From the NCBI RefSeq assembly GCF_001426485.1, contig NZ_LMET01000001.1, positions 2,937,380 to 3,001,379 of the forward strand: 64,000 nucleotides of DNA, written 5' to 3'. The stretch comes from Aeromicrobium sp. Root472D3. Lineage in GTDB: Bacteria > Actinomycetota > Actinomycetes > Propionibacteriales > Nocardioidaceae. The position numbers were made by a program, and so were the translations under genes. Position 1 is the stretch's first letter. Each line of letters begins with the position of its first letter. The notes under the pieces were generated by a model. The model worked only from the letters and a program-made list of their open reading frames with translations, was not told where the DNA came from and did no database searches. Of this stretch, positions 1 to 8,051 are shown piece by piece.

Positions 1-808
1 CGGCGGCGACGGTGCCGTGCATGCCCGGCATGCCGAGGTGCAGCTCGTGCGAGTCGGGGAACGCGCCCCGCGCCATCAGCGTCGTGACGACCGGGATCTG
101 GGTCAGCTCGGCGAGCATCTTGAGCTCGGCGGACGCCTCGGCCTTGATGACGCCGCCTCCGACGTACAGCACTGGCCGCTCGGCGGCGGCGATGAGCCGT
201 GCCGCCTCGCGCACCTGCTTGCCGTGCGGGCGCGTGGTCGGCCGGTAGCCCGGCAGGGCCAGCTCGGACGGCCAGTGGAACGTCGTGGACGACTGCAGGG
301 CGTCCTTGGCGATGTCGACGAGCACGGGGCCCGGGCGCCCGGTGCCGGCGATGTGGAAGGCCTCGGCGATGACGCGCGGGATGTCGGCGGCGTCGGTGAC
401 GAGGTAGCTGTGCTTGGTGATCGGCATCGTGATGCCGCGGATGTCGGCCTCCTGGAAGCCGTCGGTGCCGATCAGGTGCGTCGCGACCTGGCCCGTGATC
501 GCCACGATCGGGACGGAGTCCATGAAGGCGTCGGCGATCGCGGTGACCAGGTTGGTCGCGCCCGGGCCCGACGTCGCCATGCAGACGCCCACGCGACCCG
601 TGACCATCGCGTAGCCCTGCGCGGCGTGGCCCGCACCCTGCTCGTGGCGGACGAGGATGTGACGGATCTGCTCGGAGTCGAACAACGGGTCGTAGGCCGG
701 CAGGATCGCGCCGCCGGGGATCCCGAAGATCGTGTCGACGCCGGCGTGCTCCAGCGACCTGACGAGGCTCTGGGCCCCGGTCAGCTGCTCCGCGATCTGC
801 TCTGTCAT
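1..808 (-). CDS. ilvB: Acetolactate synthase large subunit, partial (3' end outside window)
   Basis: This ThDP- and FAD-dependent enzyme condenses two pyruvates, or pyruvate with 2-oxobutyrate, in the first common step of valine, leucine and isoleucine synthesis. About 269 N-terminal residues are present and the gene runs off the left edge. The N-terminal pyrimidine-binding domain is clear: IFGIPGG near residue 27 and the catalytic glutamate in [14 protein letters not shown] at residue 56. [11 protein letters not shown] and [10 protein letters not shown] follow, then the start of the central domain. Translation starts at ATG 808, with GAGG about 11 bases upstream. A leader peptide and a terminator hairpin lie immediately upstream (895-1061), so expression is probably attenuated by branched-chain amino acid supply. 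The small subunit gene ilvN is expected beyond the edge. Confidence 0.95.
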   Translation of the reverse strand, partial: MTEQIAEQLTGAQSLVRSLEHAGVDTIFGIPGGAILPAYDPLFDSEQIRHILVRHEQGAGHAAQGYAMVTGRVGVCMATSGPGATNLVTAIADAFMDSVPIVAITGQVATHLIGTDGFQEADIRGITMPITKHSYLVTDAADIPRVIAEAFHIAGTGRPGPVLVDIAKDALQSSTTFHWPSELALPGYRPTTRPHGKQVREAARLIAAAERPVLYVGGGVIKAEASAELKMLAELTQIPVVTTLMARGAFPDSHELHLGMPGMHGTVAA

Positions 809-894
809 GTCTGGTGCTACCTCACTGCTCGGTTCTTCGGAGGCCGGTCGGACCGGCACCTCCCCGTCTGCGACCCCGTCAAGCACGGAGCCAT

Positions 895-942
895 AAAAAA
901 ATCCCCCGGCCCCAGAAGCATTCACTGGGTGCGATCGAGGGA
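895..942 (-). terminator. Attenuator-type intrinsic terminator in the ilvB leader
   Basis: On the minus strand the arms at 942-936 and 908-902 form a 7-bp stem. An inner CCCAG/CTGGG stem (929-925 with 915-911) sits inside it. A run of seven U residues (901-895) follows directly. It lies 27 bases after the leader-peptide stop and 86 bases before the ilvB start. CTGGG at 1009-1005 could pair instead with CCCAG at 929-925, offering a possible alternative fold. Hairpin and U-tract are visible; the regulatory role is inferred. Confidence 0.75.
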
Positions 943-968
943 GACGCGATGCCTGGTGGGGCGCCGCG

Positions 969-1061
969 TCAGTGGCGTACTACGAGAAGGTGCGCATGCA
1001 TGCCCCCAGCATGGGCCGTGCGCGCGCAGATATCAAGTCGCGAGACGACTCGTACCACCAT
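969..1061 (-). CDS. ilvB leader peptide (Val/Leu-rich, 30 residues)
   Basis: This is a 30-codon reading frame, ATG 1061 to TGA 969. It begins [12 protein letters not shown] and ends HAHLLVVRH. It holds three Val-Val pairs (GTG GTA, GTC GTC, GTA GTA), three Leu and one Ile, far more than chance. The LLVV codons lie just before the stop, close to the terminator hairpin at 902-942. In known actinobacterial ilv operons, ribosome stalling at such codons during amino acid shortage prevents terminator formation. I see no good Shine-Dalgarno sequence upstream. A shorter start at the internal ATG ([10 protein letters not shown]), preceded by GGGGG, is possible. Composition and position support the call; no homology search was done. 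Confidence 0.7.
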   Translation of the reverse strand: MVVRVVSRLDICARTAHAGGMHAHLLVVRH

Positions 1062-1173
1062 GTGGACTGTTGGACGCGGGATCGGCTCCCCGATTGGCAC
1101 CGACCTGTCTCGATGCGATGAGATGGGGGCGACCTGCACGAAGATGGCAGGCGCCTATCGAGGGGGAACCCAC

Positions 1174-1491
1174 ATGAAGAAGACCCTGACCGCGTTGTTC
1201 GCAGTCGCCGCCCTGTCGCTGACGTCGGCCTGCGGTGGCGGCGGAGGCGACCGCCCGACGAAGGCCGAGCTCAAGACGGCCATCACGAGCGACGACAGCG
1301 TCTTCGGCACCAAAATCCCCGAGGCGGCGGCCGACTGCATCGCCGGCGCGCTCGAGAAGTCCGACGTCTCCGACAAGACGCTGAACGCGATCGTCGAGGG
1401 CGACGAGGACTACAAGGGCAGCGACAAGGACAAGGACGCCCTCACCGGCCTGCAGTCCGACCTCACGAAGTGCGCGACGTCCGGCAGCTGA
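1174..1491 (+). CDS. Small secreted lipoprotein, tandem copy 1
   Basis: The product is 105 residues with a lipoprotein signal peptide. It has MKK, a hydrophobic stretch, then the lipobox LTSAC followed by a run of glycines, so the mature protein should be lipid-anchored on the outer face of the membrane. The mature part is highly charged and has two further cysteines (AADC and TKC), which could form a disulfide. ATG 1174 is chosen because it begins a textbook signal peptide and has GAGGGGGAA just upstream. A close paralogue follows at 1657. Function is unknown. A strong terminator at 1523-1555 separates the two copies. Confidence 0.85.
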   Translation: MKKTLTALFAVAALSLTSACGGGGGDRPTKAELKTAITSDDSVFGTKIPEAAADCIAGALEKSDVSDKTLNAIVEGDEDYKGSDKDKDALTGLQSDLTKCATSGS

Positions 1492-1522
1492 TGCCGGCCG
1501 CCGGGTGACCGGCACCGCGACG

Positions 1523-1555
1523 ACCCGGCGGGAGCCCACCTCCCGCCGGGTCTTT
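1523..1555 (+). terminator. Intrinsic terminator after lipoprotein copy 1
   Basis: An 11-bp perfect stem (1523-1533 with 1541-1551) closes a 7-base loop and is followed by TCTTT. It lies about 30 bases after the stop of the first lipoprotein gene, so copy 2 probably has its own promoter. Confidence 0.75.
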
Positions 1556-1656
1556 GGCTGCCCGGGCCGACGCGGCACGGCGGACGATCGGGTGCGACCA
1601 TGAATGCTGCCCGTCCGCTGCGTCCCTCCGTCGCGGACCCGAATCCTGGAGATGCC

Positions 1657-1995
1657 ATGAAGAAGACCCTGAGCGCGGCGTTCGTCGTCGCGGCACTGAC
1701 CCTCACCTCGGCCTGCGGCGGTGGCGGCGGCGACCGCCCGAGCGCCGACGACGTCGCCGCGCAGCTGAAGAAGTCCGCCGGCAGCGCGATCACCGACAAG
1801 CAGGCCGACTGCGCCGCCAAGGCGATCGTCGACTCCGACCTCTCGGACGAGGCCGTCAAGGCCGTCGCCGAGAACGACACCGACTACAAGCCCACCGACG
1901 AGGACACCAAGGCGCAGGGCGACGCGGCCACCGAGATCGGCAAGTGCATCACGCCGAGCACGCCGGCCCCGTCGGCCACGACGCCGGCCCCGTAG
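1657..1995 (+). CDS. Small secreted lipoprotein, tandem copy 2
   Basis: This 112-residue protein is a paralogue of the product at 1174. It shares the signal peptide MKKTL, the lipobox LTSAC, the poly-glycine run and the following DRP. The same spacing of two later cysteines (QADC and GKC) is kept. It differs by a Pro/Ala/Thr-rich C-terminal tail. ATG 1657 follows TGGAG by about five bases. An upstream in-frame ATG at 1600 would put about 19 residues before the signal peptide and is unlikely. The cysteine pair is the only conserved feature I can point to in the mature part. Function is unknown. Confidence 0.85.
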   Translation: MKKTLSAAFVVAALTLTSACGGGGGDRPSADDVAAQLKKSAGSAITDKQADCAAKAIVDSDLSDEAVKAVAENDTDYKPTDEDTKAQGDAATEIGKCITPSTPAPSATTPAP

Positions 1996-2012
1996 CCAGA
2001 CCCCAGCACCGA

Positions 2013-2050
2013 CACGACGGCCCGGCGAGCACGCTCGCCGGGCCGTCGTG
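2013..2050. terminator. Bidirectional hairpin terminator between convergent genes
   Basis: A perfect 17-bp inverted repeat (2013-2029 with 2034-2050) around a 4-base loop lies between the convergent lipoprotein and SDR genes. There is no clear U-tract on either strand, but a stem this strong in a 69-base convergent gap most likely ends transcription both ways. Confidence 0.75.
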
Positions 2051-2064
2051 CGTCCGGCCGCGGC

Positions 2065-3507
2065 TCACCAGGGCGAGGCCGCGTAGTCCTTCAGGAAGAC
2101 GCCGTGGACGTCGTCGCCCGCCTCACCGCGGATGATCGGGTCGTACACGCGCGCGGCCCCGTCGACCAGGTCGAGCGGCGCCTTGAAGCCCTCCTCGGCC
2201 AGGCGCACCTTGGTCGGGTGCGGGCGCTCGTCGGTGATCCAGCCCGTGTCGACGGCCGTCATCAGGATGCCGTCCTGCTCGAGCATCTCCCCCGCGCTGG
2301 TGCGGGTCAGCATGTTGAGCGCGGCCTTGGCCATGTTGGTGTGCGGGTGGCCCGGCCCCTTGTAGCGGCGGCTGAACTGGCCCTCCATCGCCGAGACGTT
2401 GACGACGTACGTGCGGCGCGCCGCGGCTGCCGCCATCGACGGCCGCAGCCGGCTGACGAGGATGAACGGCGCCGTCGTGTTGCACAGCTGCACCTCGAGC
2501 AGCTCCAGGGCGTCGACCTCGTGCACGCGCTGCGTCCAGCTGTTGACGTCGACGGTGTCGGGCACCAGTCCCCCGGCGTCGATGCGCTCGAGGTCGGCCG
2601 AGCCCGCCGCCATCGCCAGCGACGTCAGCTCGTCGGCGGTGTAGGCGTCGCCGGCCAGGACGGGGTGCGCCGACACCGATCCCACCAGCGCGGCGGGGTG
2701 CGCGTCGCTGGTGTGGCCGAACGTCAGCAGCTCGGGCAGGGGGCCGTCGGGCAGCGGCGCCGACTCGGCCTCGGCCAGCGGCGCGTAGGCGCCCGGCGTG
2801 CGCCGGACGGTCTGCGCGGCGTTGTTGATGAGGATGTCGAGGGGACCCTGCGCCGCGACGGAGTCGGCCAGGCCCACGACCTGCGCCGGGTCGCGCAGGT
2901 CGATGCCGACGATCCGCAACCGGTCGATCCAGTCGGCACTGTCGGGCATCGCGGTGAACCGGCGCACGGCGTCGTGCGGGAACCGGGTCGTGATGGTGGT
3001 GTGGGCGCCGTCGCGCAGCAGGCGCAGCGCGATGTACATGCCGATCTTGGCGCGACCGCCCGTCAGCAGGGCGCGCTTGCCCGTCAGGTCGGTGCGGGCG
3101 TCGCGCCGGGCCCGGTTCAGGGCGGCGCAGTCGGGGCACAGCTGGTGGTAGAACGCGTCGACGACGGTGTACTTCTGCTTGCAGATGTAGCAGGGCCGGG
3201 GCACCAGCAGGGTGCCGGCCGATGCGCCGGCGGCGTTCGAGACCAGCGGGATGCCCTCGGTCTCGTCGTCGATGCGGGTCGGCGAGCCCGTGGCCGTCGT
3301 GGCGACGACGGCGCGGTCGGCGGCGGCGACCTCGGCGCGCTTGGCGAGCCGGCGCTGCTTCTTGACGTCCTTGTAGAACTTGCCGCAGGCGTGACGCAGG
3401 GCGACGTAGGCCGCGTCCTCGTCCTCGAGGAACTGGGCCTCGCCAAGGACCTTCAGCGCGGTCGCGAGCTCGTCCTCGGTGAAGGACGCGGGACGTGGAG
3501 ATGGCAT
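2065..3507 (-). CDS. SDR-type protein with N-terminal zinc-ribbon extension
   Basis: The product is 480 residues. The first 105 or so are helical and charged. A four-cysteine zinc-ribbon-like motif follows (C106, C109, C124, C127). A Rossmann domain of the short-chain dehydrogenase/reductase type begins near residue 143, with TGGRAKIG as the dinucleotide loop and NNAAQ further on. The usual YxxxK active site is not intact: the lysine is in NMAKAA but the residue four before it is Thr. The enzyme may therefore use another residue, such as a nearby Tyr, or be non-catalytic. A long insert (LLTFGHTSDAHP and onward) splits the Rossmann fold. The gene stands alone between ilvD's downstream partner and a terminator. 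Its substrate is unknown. Confidence 0.8.
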   Translation of the reverse strand: MPSPRPASFTEDELATALKVLGEAQFLEDEDAAYVALRHACGKFYKDVKKQRRLAKRAEVAAADRAVVATTATGSPTRIDDETEGIPLVSNAAGASAGTLLVPRPCYICKQKYTVVDAFYHQLCPDCAALNRARRDARTDLTGKRALLTGGRAKIGMYIALRLLRDGAHTTITTRFPHDAVRRFTAMPDSADWIDRLRIVGIDLRDPAQVVGLADSVAAQGPLDILINNAAQTVRRTPGAYAPLAEAESAPLPDGPLPELLTFGHTSDAHPAALVGSVSAHPVLAGDAYTADELTSLAMAAGSADLERIDAGGLVPDTVDVNSWTQRVHEVDALELLEVQLCNTTAPFILVSRLRPSMAAAAARRTYVVNVSAMEGQFSRRYKGPGHPHTNMAKAALNMLTRTSAGEMLEQDGILMTAVDTGWITDERPHPTKVRLAEEGFKAPLDLVDGAARVYDPIIRGEAGDDVHGVFLKDYAASPW

Positions 3508-3550
3508 TCCTCCATTGTCCCCGAGGCCCCGTGACAGGGCCCGCGCGGGC

Positions 3551-4216
3551 TCAGCGGCGCCAGAACCGCGTCCGACGGCGGGGCCGCAGCACGTGACGGT
3601 CGCCGATGGCGGCCCGGACCTCCTGCGGCACCGACGCCAGCGGCAGCACGCGGACCGTGACGACGGCCAGGTCGGCGGGCCCGGCGGCGGTCAGGAGGGC
3701 CGTCTCGAGCGCCCGCCCGACGGCGGACGGGTCGGCCGACCCGTCCGCGACCCACGCGAGGCAGCCGATCGGCGGGCTGTCGTCGACCGTGTACATCAGC
3801 GCGTGCAGCTCGCGGACGCCCTGCTCGTCGGCCGCCTGCGCGACGGCTGCCAGAGCGCCGTCGGGGATCTCGTCCCAGGTCGTGACGCGGACGGCCGCGT
3901 CGACCGGGAACGGCTCGGCGAACCGCCGGATGCCGGCCACGTAGGCGGCGGACGCCGTCATGCCGGACGTGCGCTCGGGGTCGACCTGGACGCCGACTCC
4001 CGCCGGCAGCAGCGGCAGGAGGTCACGGACCAGGATCGGCCGCAGCTCCCACGACTCGACGTGCAGCGCCTGCTCGGCGATCTCGGCGCTCGTCCACACC
4101 GCGACCATCTGCTGCCCCGGCGCCGGCTCGCTGCCCGAGAACACCCCGGTCGTCCGGTCGACGCCGATCAGCACCGACGCGAACAGGAAGTCCCACCGGG
4201 TGGCGAACGCCTGCAT
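3551..4216 (-). CDS. SseB-like hypothetical protein coupled to ilvD
   Basis: This encodes 221 residues, starting [18 protein letters not shown]. The segment with VAVWTSAEIAEQAL and RPILVRDLLPLLPAGVGVQVDPE resembles the N-terminal domain of SseB-like proteins, which pair a threshold-like strand with a loop reading LLPxGVGLxVDP. SseB was named from enhanced serine sensitivity in E. coli, but its biochemical role is unclear. The start ATG shares one base with the ilvD stop (TGATG at 4218-4214), so the two are translationally coupled. The C-terminus is Arg-rich. A link to amino acid metabolism is suggested by this position only. The family assignment is moderate. Confidence 0.6.
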   Translation of the reverse strand: MQAFATRWDFLFASVLIGVDRTTGVFSGSEPAPGQQMVAVWTSAEIAEQALHVESWELRPILVRDLLPLLPAGVGVQVDPERTSGMTASAAYVAGIRRFAEPFPVDAAVRVTTWDEIPDGALAAVAQAADEQGVRELHALMYTVDDSPPIGCLAWVADGSADPSAVGRALETALLTAAGPADLAVVTVRVLPLASVPQEVRAAIGDRHVLRPRRRTRFWRR

Positions 4217-5901
4217 CAACCGCAGACGGCGCCGTCGGCGGCCGAGCTGACGAGCTTGCGGTACTTCGCGAGCACGCCCTTGGTGTACTTGGGCGGCAGG
4301 GGCTCCCACCCGACCCGGCGGGCCTCGAGCTCGTCGGCGTCGACCGCGACGTCGAGGCGCTTGTTGGCCACGTCGAGGGTGATCTGGTCGCCGTCCTTGA
4401 CGAACGCGATCGGTCCCCCGTCGACGGCCTCCGGCGCGACGTGCCCGACGCACAGGCCGGTCGTGCCGCCCGAGAACCGTCCGTCGGTCATGAGCAGGAC
4501 GTCCTTGCCGAGGCCGGCGCCCTTGATCGCGCCGGTGATCGCGAGCATCTCGCGCATGCCGGGACCACCCTTGGGGCCCTCGTAGCGGATCACGACGACG
4601 TCGCCGGCGACGATCGTGCCGTCCTCGAGGGCGTCCATCGCCTTGCGCTCGCCGTCGAAGACACGGGCCGTGCCGGTGAACACGTCGGAGTCGAAGCCGG
4701 CGCTCTTGACGACGGCACCCTCGGGGGCCAGCGTGCCGTGCAGGATCGTGAGGCCGCCGGTCTTGTGGATCGGCTGGTCGAGGCCGCGGATGACGTCGCC
4801 GTCGATGCGCTGCTCGATGTGCGCCAGGTTCTCGGCCATGGTCTTGCCGGTGACCGTCAGGCAGTCGCCGTGCATGAGACCGGCGTCGAGCAGCGCCTTC
4901 ATGATGACGGGGATGCCGCCGACCTTGTCGACGTCGTTCATGACGTAGCGGCCGAAGGGCTTGAGGTCGCCGAGGTGCGGCACCTTGTCGCCGATGCGGC
5001 TGAAGTCCTCGAGCGTCAGGTCGACCTCGGCCTCGCGCGCGATCGCCAGCAGGTGCAGGACCGCGTTGGTCGAGCCGCCCAGCGCCATGACGACGGTGAT
5101 GGCGTTCTCGAACGCCTCCTTGGTCAGGATCTGGCGGGCCGTGATGCCGCGGCGGAGCAGCTCGACGACGGCCTCCCCGGACGCGATCGCGTACTCGTCG
5201 CGGCGGCTGTCGATCGCGGGCGGGGCCGATGAGCCGGGCAGGCTCATGCCGAGGGCCTCGGCCGCCGACGCCATCGTGTTGGCGGTGTACATGCCACCGC
5301 AGGCCCCCTCGCCGGGGCAGATCGCGCGCTCGATCTTGTCGACCTGCTCGCGGGACATCTTGCCGGCCAGGCACGCGCCGACGGCCTCGAAGGCGTCGAT
5401 GATCGTGACGTCCTTGCCGTCGACGTTGCCCGGCATGATCGATCCGGCGTAGACGAACACGCTGGCCAGGTCGAGGCGGGCGGCGGCCATCAGCATGCCG
5501 GGCAGGCTCTTGTCGCAGCCGGCCAGCAGGACCGATCCGTCGAGGCGCTCGGCCATCATGACGGTCTCGACCGAGTCGGCGATGACCTCGCGGCTCACGA
5601 GCGAGAAGTGCATGCCCTCGTGGCCCATCGAGATGCCGTCGGACACCGAGATCGTGCCGAACTCGAGCGGGTAGCCGCCGCCGGCGTGCACGCCCTCCTT
5701 GGCGCGCTTGGCCAGGCGGTCGAGCGACAGGTTGCAGGGGGTGATCTCGTTCCAGCTGGACGCGACACCGATCTGGGGCTTGGGCCAGTCGTCGTCGCCC
5801 ATGCCGACGGCGCGCAGCATGCCTCGTGACGCGGTGGCCTCGAGGCCGTCGGTGACGGTGCGGCTGCGCGGCTTGATGTCGATCTCGTTCTCGGGGGCCA
5901 T
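4216..5901 (-). CDS. ilvD: Dihydroxy-acid dehydratase
   Basis: IlvD removes water from 2,3-dihydroxy-3-methylvalerate and 2,3-dihydroxyisovalerate, the third step of isoleucine and valine synthesis. The 561-residue product has the three cysteine motifs that bind the Fe-S cluster: NEITPCN near residue 56, [11 protein letters not shown] near 127 and [15 protein letters not shown] near 200. It also has the Mg-binding and C-terminal [10 protein letters not shown] motif, and its length is normal for the family. ATG 5901 is used; an in-frame GTG at 5907 would add two residues, and neither has a strong ribosome site. ilvB lies about 3.4 kb downstream on the same strand, separated by unrelated genes and a terminator, so the two are transcribed separately. 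Confidence 0.95.
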   Translation of the reverse strand: MAPENEIDIKPRSRTVTDGLEATASRGMLRAVGMGDDDWPKPQIGVASSWNEITPCNLSLDRLAKRAKEGVHAGGGYPLEFGTISVSDGISMGHEGMHFSLVSREVIADSVETVMMAERLDGSVLLAGCDKSLPGMLMAAARLDLASVFVYAGSIMPGNVDGKDVTIIDAFEAVGACLAGKMSREQVDKIERAICPGEGACGGMYTANTMASAAEALGMSLPGSSAPPAIDSRRDEYAIASGEAVVELLRRGITARQILTKEAFENAITVVMALGGSTNAVLHLLAIAREAEVDLTLEDFSRIGDKVPHLGDLKPFGRYVMNDVDKVGGIPVIMKALLDAGLMHGDCLTVTGKTMAENLAHIEQRIDGDVIRGLDQPIHKTGGLTILHGTLAPEGAVVKSAGFDSDVFTGTARVFDGERKAMDALEDGTIVAGDVVVIRYEGPKGGPGMREMLAITGAIKGAGLGKDVLLMTDGRFSGGTTGLCVGHVAPEAVDGGPIAFVKDGDQITLDVANKRLDVAVDADELEARRVGWEPLPPKYTKGVLAKYRKLVSSAADGAVCG

Positions 5902-5942
5902 GGCCACAGATTACGACTTCGTCCGACCAGCCCGGGCAGCGG

Positions 5943-6485
5943 TCAGGCGTCGAAGGACACGCGAGCCGCCTCGAGGGGTGCGAACCCCGTGGCCACGTAG
6001 GCGCACAGAGCCGCCCACAGGACGCTGACGAGGGTGCCGATGATGAAGCGCTCGGCGGTGGCCGGTCGGTCGCCGCTGCGCAGCTCGGGGTAGCGGCCGA
6101 GGCCCTTGACGGCCAGGGTCAGCGCGACCCCCGACGGCATGCCGGCCACGAGCGAGCCGAACACCGCGAGCCGCTCCAGCGCCCCGACCCACGTGCCACC
6201 GCGCAGGATGTGGCCGGCCGCCTCGAGCGACTCGGTGCGATCGGTCGAGCGGTCGTCGATGACGTCGAACACCGCCGTCGTGACGACCGATCCGCCGGCC
6301 ACGGCCAGCACGGACGCGACGATGCCGAGGACGCCCTGGTCGACCGAGACGCTCGCGACCACCCGGACGATCACCGCGGCGGCCAGCAGGACGGTGGCGA
6401 CGGCCGCCGCGAGCACGCGGTGACGACCGGTCCAGCCGGCGACCACGGGCACGAGGGCCGCCGCGACGAGGACGAGCAGGATCAT
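5943..6485 (-). CDS. Small integral membrane protein paired with SatD-like gene
   Basis: The product is 180 residues and mostly hydrophobic. It has four to five probable transmembrane helices: an N-terminal MILLVLVAAALVPVVAGW segment, the helices that follow, and a C-terminal pair around FIIGTLVSVLWAALCAYVA. A polar loop with DVIDDRSTDRTESL sits between helices. Its ATG overlaps the stop of the upstream SatD-like gene by four bases (ATGA, 6482-6485), so the two form a coupled pair. SatD-type regulators are commonly found beside small membrane proteins. The activity is unknown, and the partnership with the regulator is the best clue. Confidence 0.7.
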   Translation of the reverse strand: MILLVLVAAALVPVVAGWTGRHRVLAAAVATVLLAAAVIVRVVASVSVDQGVLGIVASVLAVAGGSVVTTAVFDVIDDRSTDRTESLEAAGHILRGGTWVGALERLAVFGSLVAGMPSGVALTLAVKGLGRYPELRSGDRPATAERFIIGTLVSVLWAALCAYVATGFAPLEAARVSFDA

Positions 6486-7057
6486 CGGGCCGCCTCCAGC
6501 AGGTGGGTCACGAGGGCACGTCCGCGCCGCTCCTCGACATAGCCTGCCACCCGGAGCCGACGGTTCATGGCCTGCGGCGAGATGCCGAGCGATGCCGCGG
6601 CTCCGGCCTGGGTATCGGCGGTCGCCATGGCGTCGACGGCCTGCCAGCCGGCGTCGCTGCGACGGTCGACGATGCCGGCGACGAGCAGCAGGGCGGTCTC
6701 GGCGTGCTCGCCACCGGACGACTCGGCCTCGACCGCGACGTGCAGGGGTGACGACTTGGCCCGCTCGACCGCCTGGCGCGCCGCGACGAACGCCGGTCCG
6801 CGGTTGGCCCTGACCGAGTCGGCGAGGGGCCGCTCGACCTCGCCGACGCCGATGCCGATCGACCATCCGCCGTCCCGCGCGAGCGTCAGCGCCATGTCGA
6901 CGACGGCCTCGGGGTCGTCGAGGAGGCCCTGGACCTCGTCGCCGGCCGTGCGCTCGAACGGCCGGACCGTGCGGTCGGACGGCAGGAGGAGGTCGAGCGC
7001 CGGCACCGCGTCGGGCTCGGACCGGCTGCGCCGCTGATCGATCGTCATGACGAACAT
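6482..7057 (-). CDS. SatD-like family regulator
   Basis: The 191-residue product matches the SatD family in its features. It has an N-terminal TIDQRRSR segment, the ERTAGDEVQGLL motif near residue 40, GIGVGEVERPLADS near 70 and GPAFVAARQAVE near 90. A C-terminal helix-turn-helix is likely in AAASLGISPQAMNRRLRVAGY. SatD was described in the acid-tolerance sat operon of Streptococcus mutans; its molecular role is poorly known. The start is ATG 7057, with ATG 7048 as an alternative. A palindromic operator lies 9 to 34 bases upstream (7066-7091), which suggests autoregulation through this HTH domain. No Shine-Dalgarno sequence is visible, so the transcript may be leaderless. Confidence 0.7.
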   Translation of the reverse strand: MFVMTIDQRRSRSEPDAVPALDLLLPSDRTVRPFERTAGDEVQGLLDDPEAVVDMALTLARDGGWSIGIGVGEVERPLADSVRANRGPAFVAARQAVERAKSSPLHVAVEAESSGGEHAETALLLVAGIVDRRSDAGWQAVDAMATADTQAGAAASLGISPQAMNRRLRVAGYVEERRGRALVTHLLEAAR

Positions 7058-7065
7058 GACGGCAG

Positions 7066-7091
7066 GGTATCAACTTCCAGACGTTGATACC
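7066..7091. promoter_or_regulatory. Candidate operator: perfect 9-bp inverted repeat
   Basis: GGTATCAAC (7066-7074) and GTTGATACC (7083-7091) are exact reverse complements separated by 8 bases. They lie directly upstream of the SatD-like gene and about 90 bases upstream of the divergent ATP-grasp gene. The half-site spacing fits a dimeric HTH regulator. The neighbouring regulator is the obvious candidate, but binding is inferred. Confidence 0.65.
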
Positions 7092-7096
7092 ACATA

Positions 7097-7116
7097 ATCA
7101 ACGACTCATCATTGAT
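7097..7116. promoter_or_regulatory. Secondary operator-like repeat
   Basis: ATCAA (7097-7101) and TTGAT (7112-7116) form a second, shorter inverted repeat using the same ATCAAC/GTTGAT core as 7066-7091. Half-site distance is similar (10 bases between arms). It may be a weaker second binding site in the shared divergent promoter region. Confidence 0.4.
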
Positions 7117-7178
7117 GTGACGGGATCAGGCCCACGGCGTTGATCTGCGAGGGCGAGGCCCCGTGCCACGATGGCAGT

Positions 7179-8030
7179 GTGACCATCGCACTCGCCACCA
7201 GCTCGACCGCCCGCGACGTCGACGCCGACCTGCCGCTCGTCGTGGAAGCCGCCGCCGCACGCGGCACCACCGCCGAGATCGTGGTCTGGGACGACCCGAC
7301 CGTCGACTGGAGCGCCTACGACACCGTGGTCGTCCGGTCGTGCTGGGACTACACGACCCGGCGCGACGAGTTCCTCGCCTGGGCGCGATCGGTGCCCACC
7401 CTGCAGAACGACGCCGCCGTCCTGGCGTGGAACACCGACAAGACGTACCTCCGACAGCTCGAGTCGGCCGGCGTCCCCATCATCGAGACGCAGTGGGACG
7501 TCGCCCCGGGAGACGACATCGGCGAGCACGACGAGTGGGTCGTCAAGCCGACGATCTCCGCGGGCTCGAAGGACACCGCCCGGTGGGGCACGCGCGACGA
7601 GGTGTGGGCGCACAGCGCAGCGCTCGTCGCGGCCGGCCGCACGTCGATGACGCAGCCGTACATCTCGTCGGTCGACGACGAGGGCGAGACCGCGATGCTG
7701 CTCTTCGCGGGCACGTTCTCGCACGCGATCCGCAAGGGTCCGCTGCTGGAGAGGGGCGAGGGCGTCCGGCAGGACCGCGACAGCCGCGAGAGCATCACGC
7801 CGCGCACCCCGAGCGACGCGCAGCGCGAGGTGGCCGAGCGAGCCGTGGCCGCCGCGTGCGACGCGATGGGCGTCGACCGCGCCCCTCTGTACGCGCGCGT
7901 CGACCTCGTGACGGCCGCCGACGGCTCGCCGTTGGTGATCGAGCTCGAGCTGACGGAGCCGAGCCTGTTCCTCCCCCACGCCGACGGCGCGGCGGGTCGC
8001 CTCGTCGATGCGGTGCTGGCGCGCACCTGA
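7179..8030 (+). CDS. ATP-grasp domain protein (RimK-like)
   Basis: The product is 283 residues from GTG 7179. The N-terminal part (VVRSCWDYTTRRDEFLAW) and NTDKTYLRQLESAGVPIIETQWD are typical of RimK-type ATP-grasp proteins, which ligate a carboxylate to an amine. The central part has EWVVKPTISAGSKDTAR, the phosphate-binding lysine and serine-rich loop. The end has ARVDLVTAADGSPLVIELELTEPSLF, with the metal-binding acidic residues. An in-frame TTG at 7140 exists but would add an atypical N-terminus. The gene is transcribed away from the SatD-like gene across the operator region, so they may share regulation. The substrate is unknown. Confidence 0.8.
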   Translation: MTIALATSSTARDVDADLPLVVEAAAARGTTAEIVVWDDPTVDWSAYDTVVVRSCWDYTTRRDEFLAWARSVPTLQNDAAVLAWNTDKTYLRQLESAGVPIIETQWDVAPGDDIGEHDEWVVKPTISAGSKDTARWGTRDEVWAHSAALVAAGRTSMTQPYISSVDDEGETAMLLFAGTFSHAIRKGPLLERGEGVRQDRDSRESITPRTPSDAQREVAERAVAAACDAMGVDRAPLYARVDLVTAADGSPLVIELELTEPSLFLPHADGAAGRLVDAVLART

Positions 8031-8051
8031 TCCCTAGCGGCCGTCGCAGAA

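Noticed and set aside
2104..3534. 476-codon open frame opposite the zinc-ribbon SDR gene
   Set aside because: The SDR frame shows a Rossmann loop and zinc cysteines; the opposite frame is Arg/Val/Gly-rich noise.
4217..5374. N-terminal extension of the SseB-like frame through ilvD
   Set aside because: The frame stays open inside ilvD, but the coupled ATG at 4216 is the sensible start and ilvD occupies the upstream DNA.
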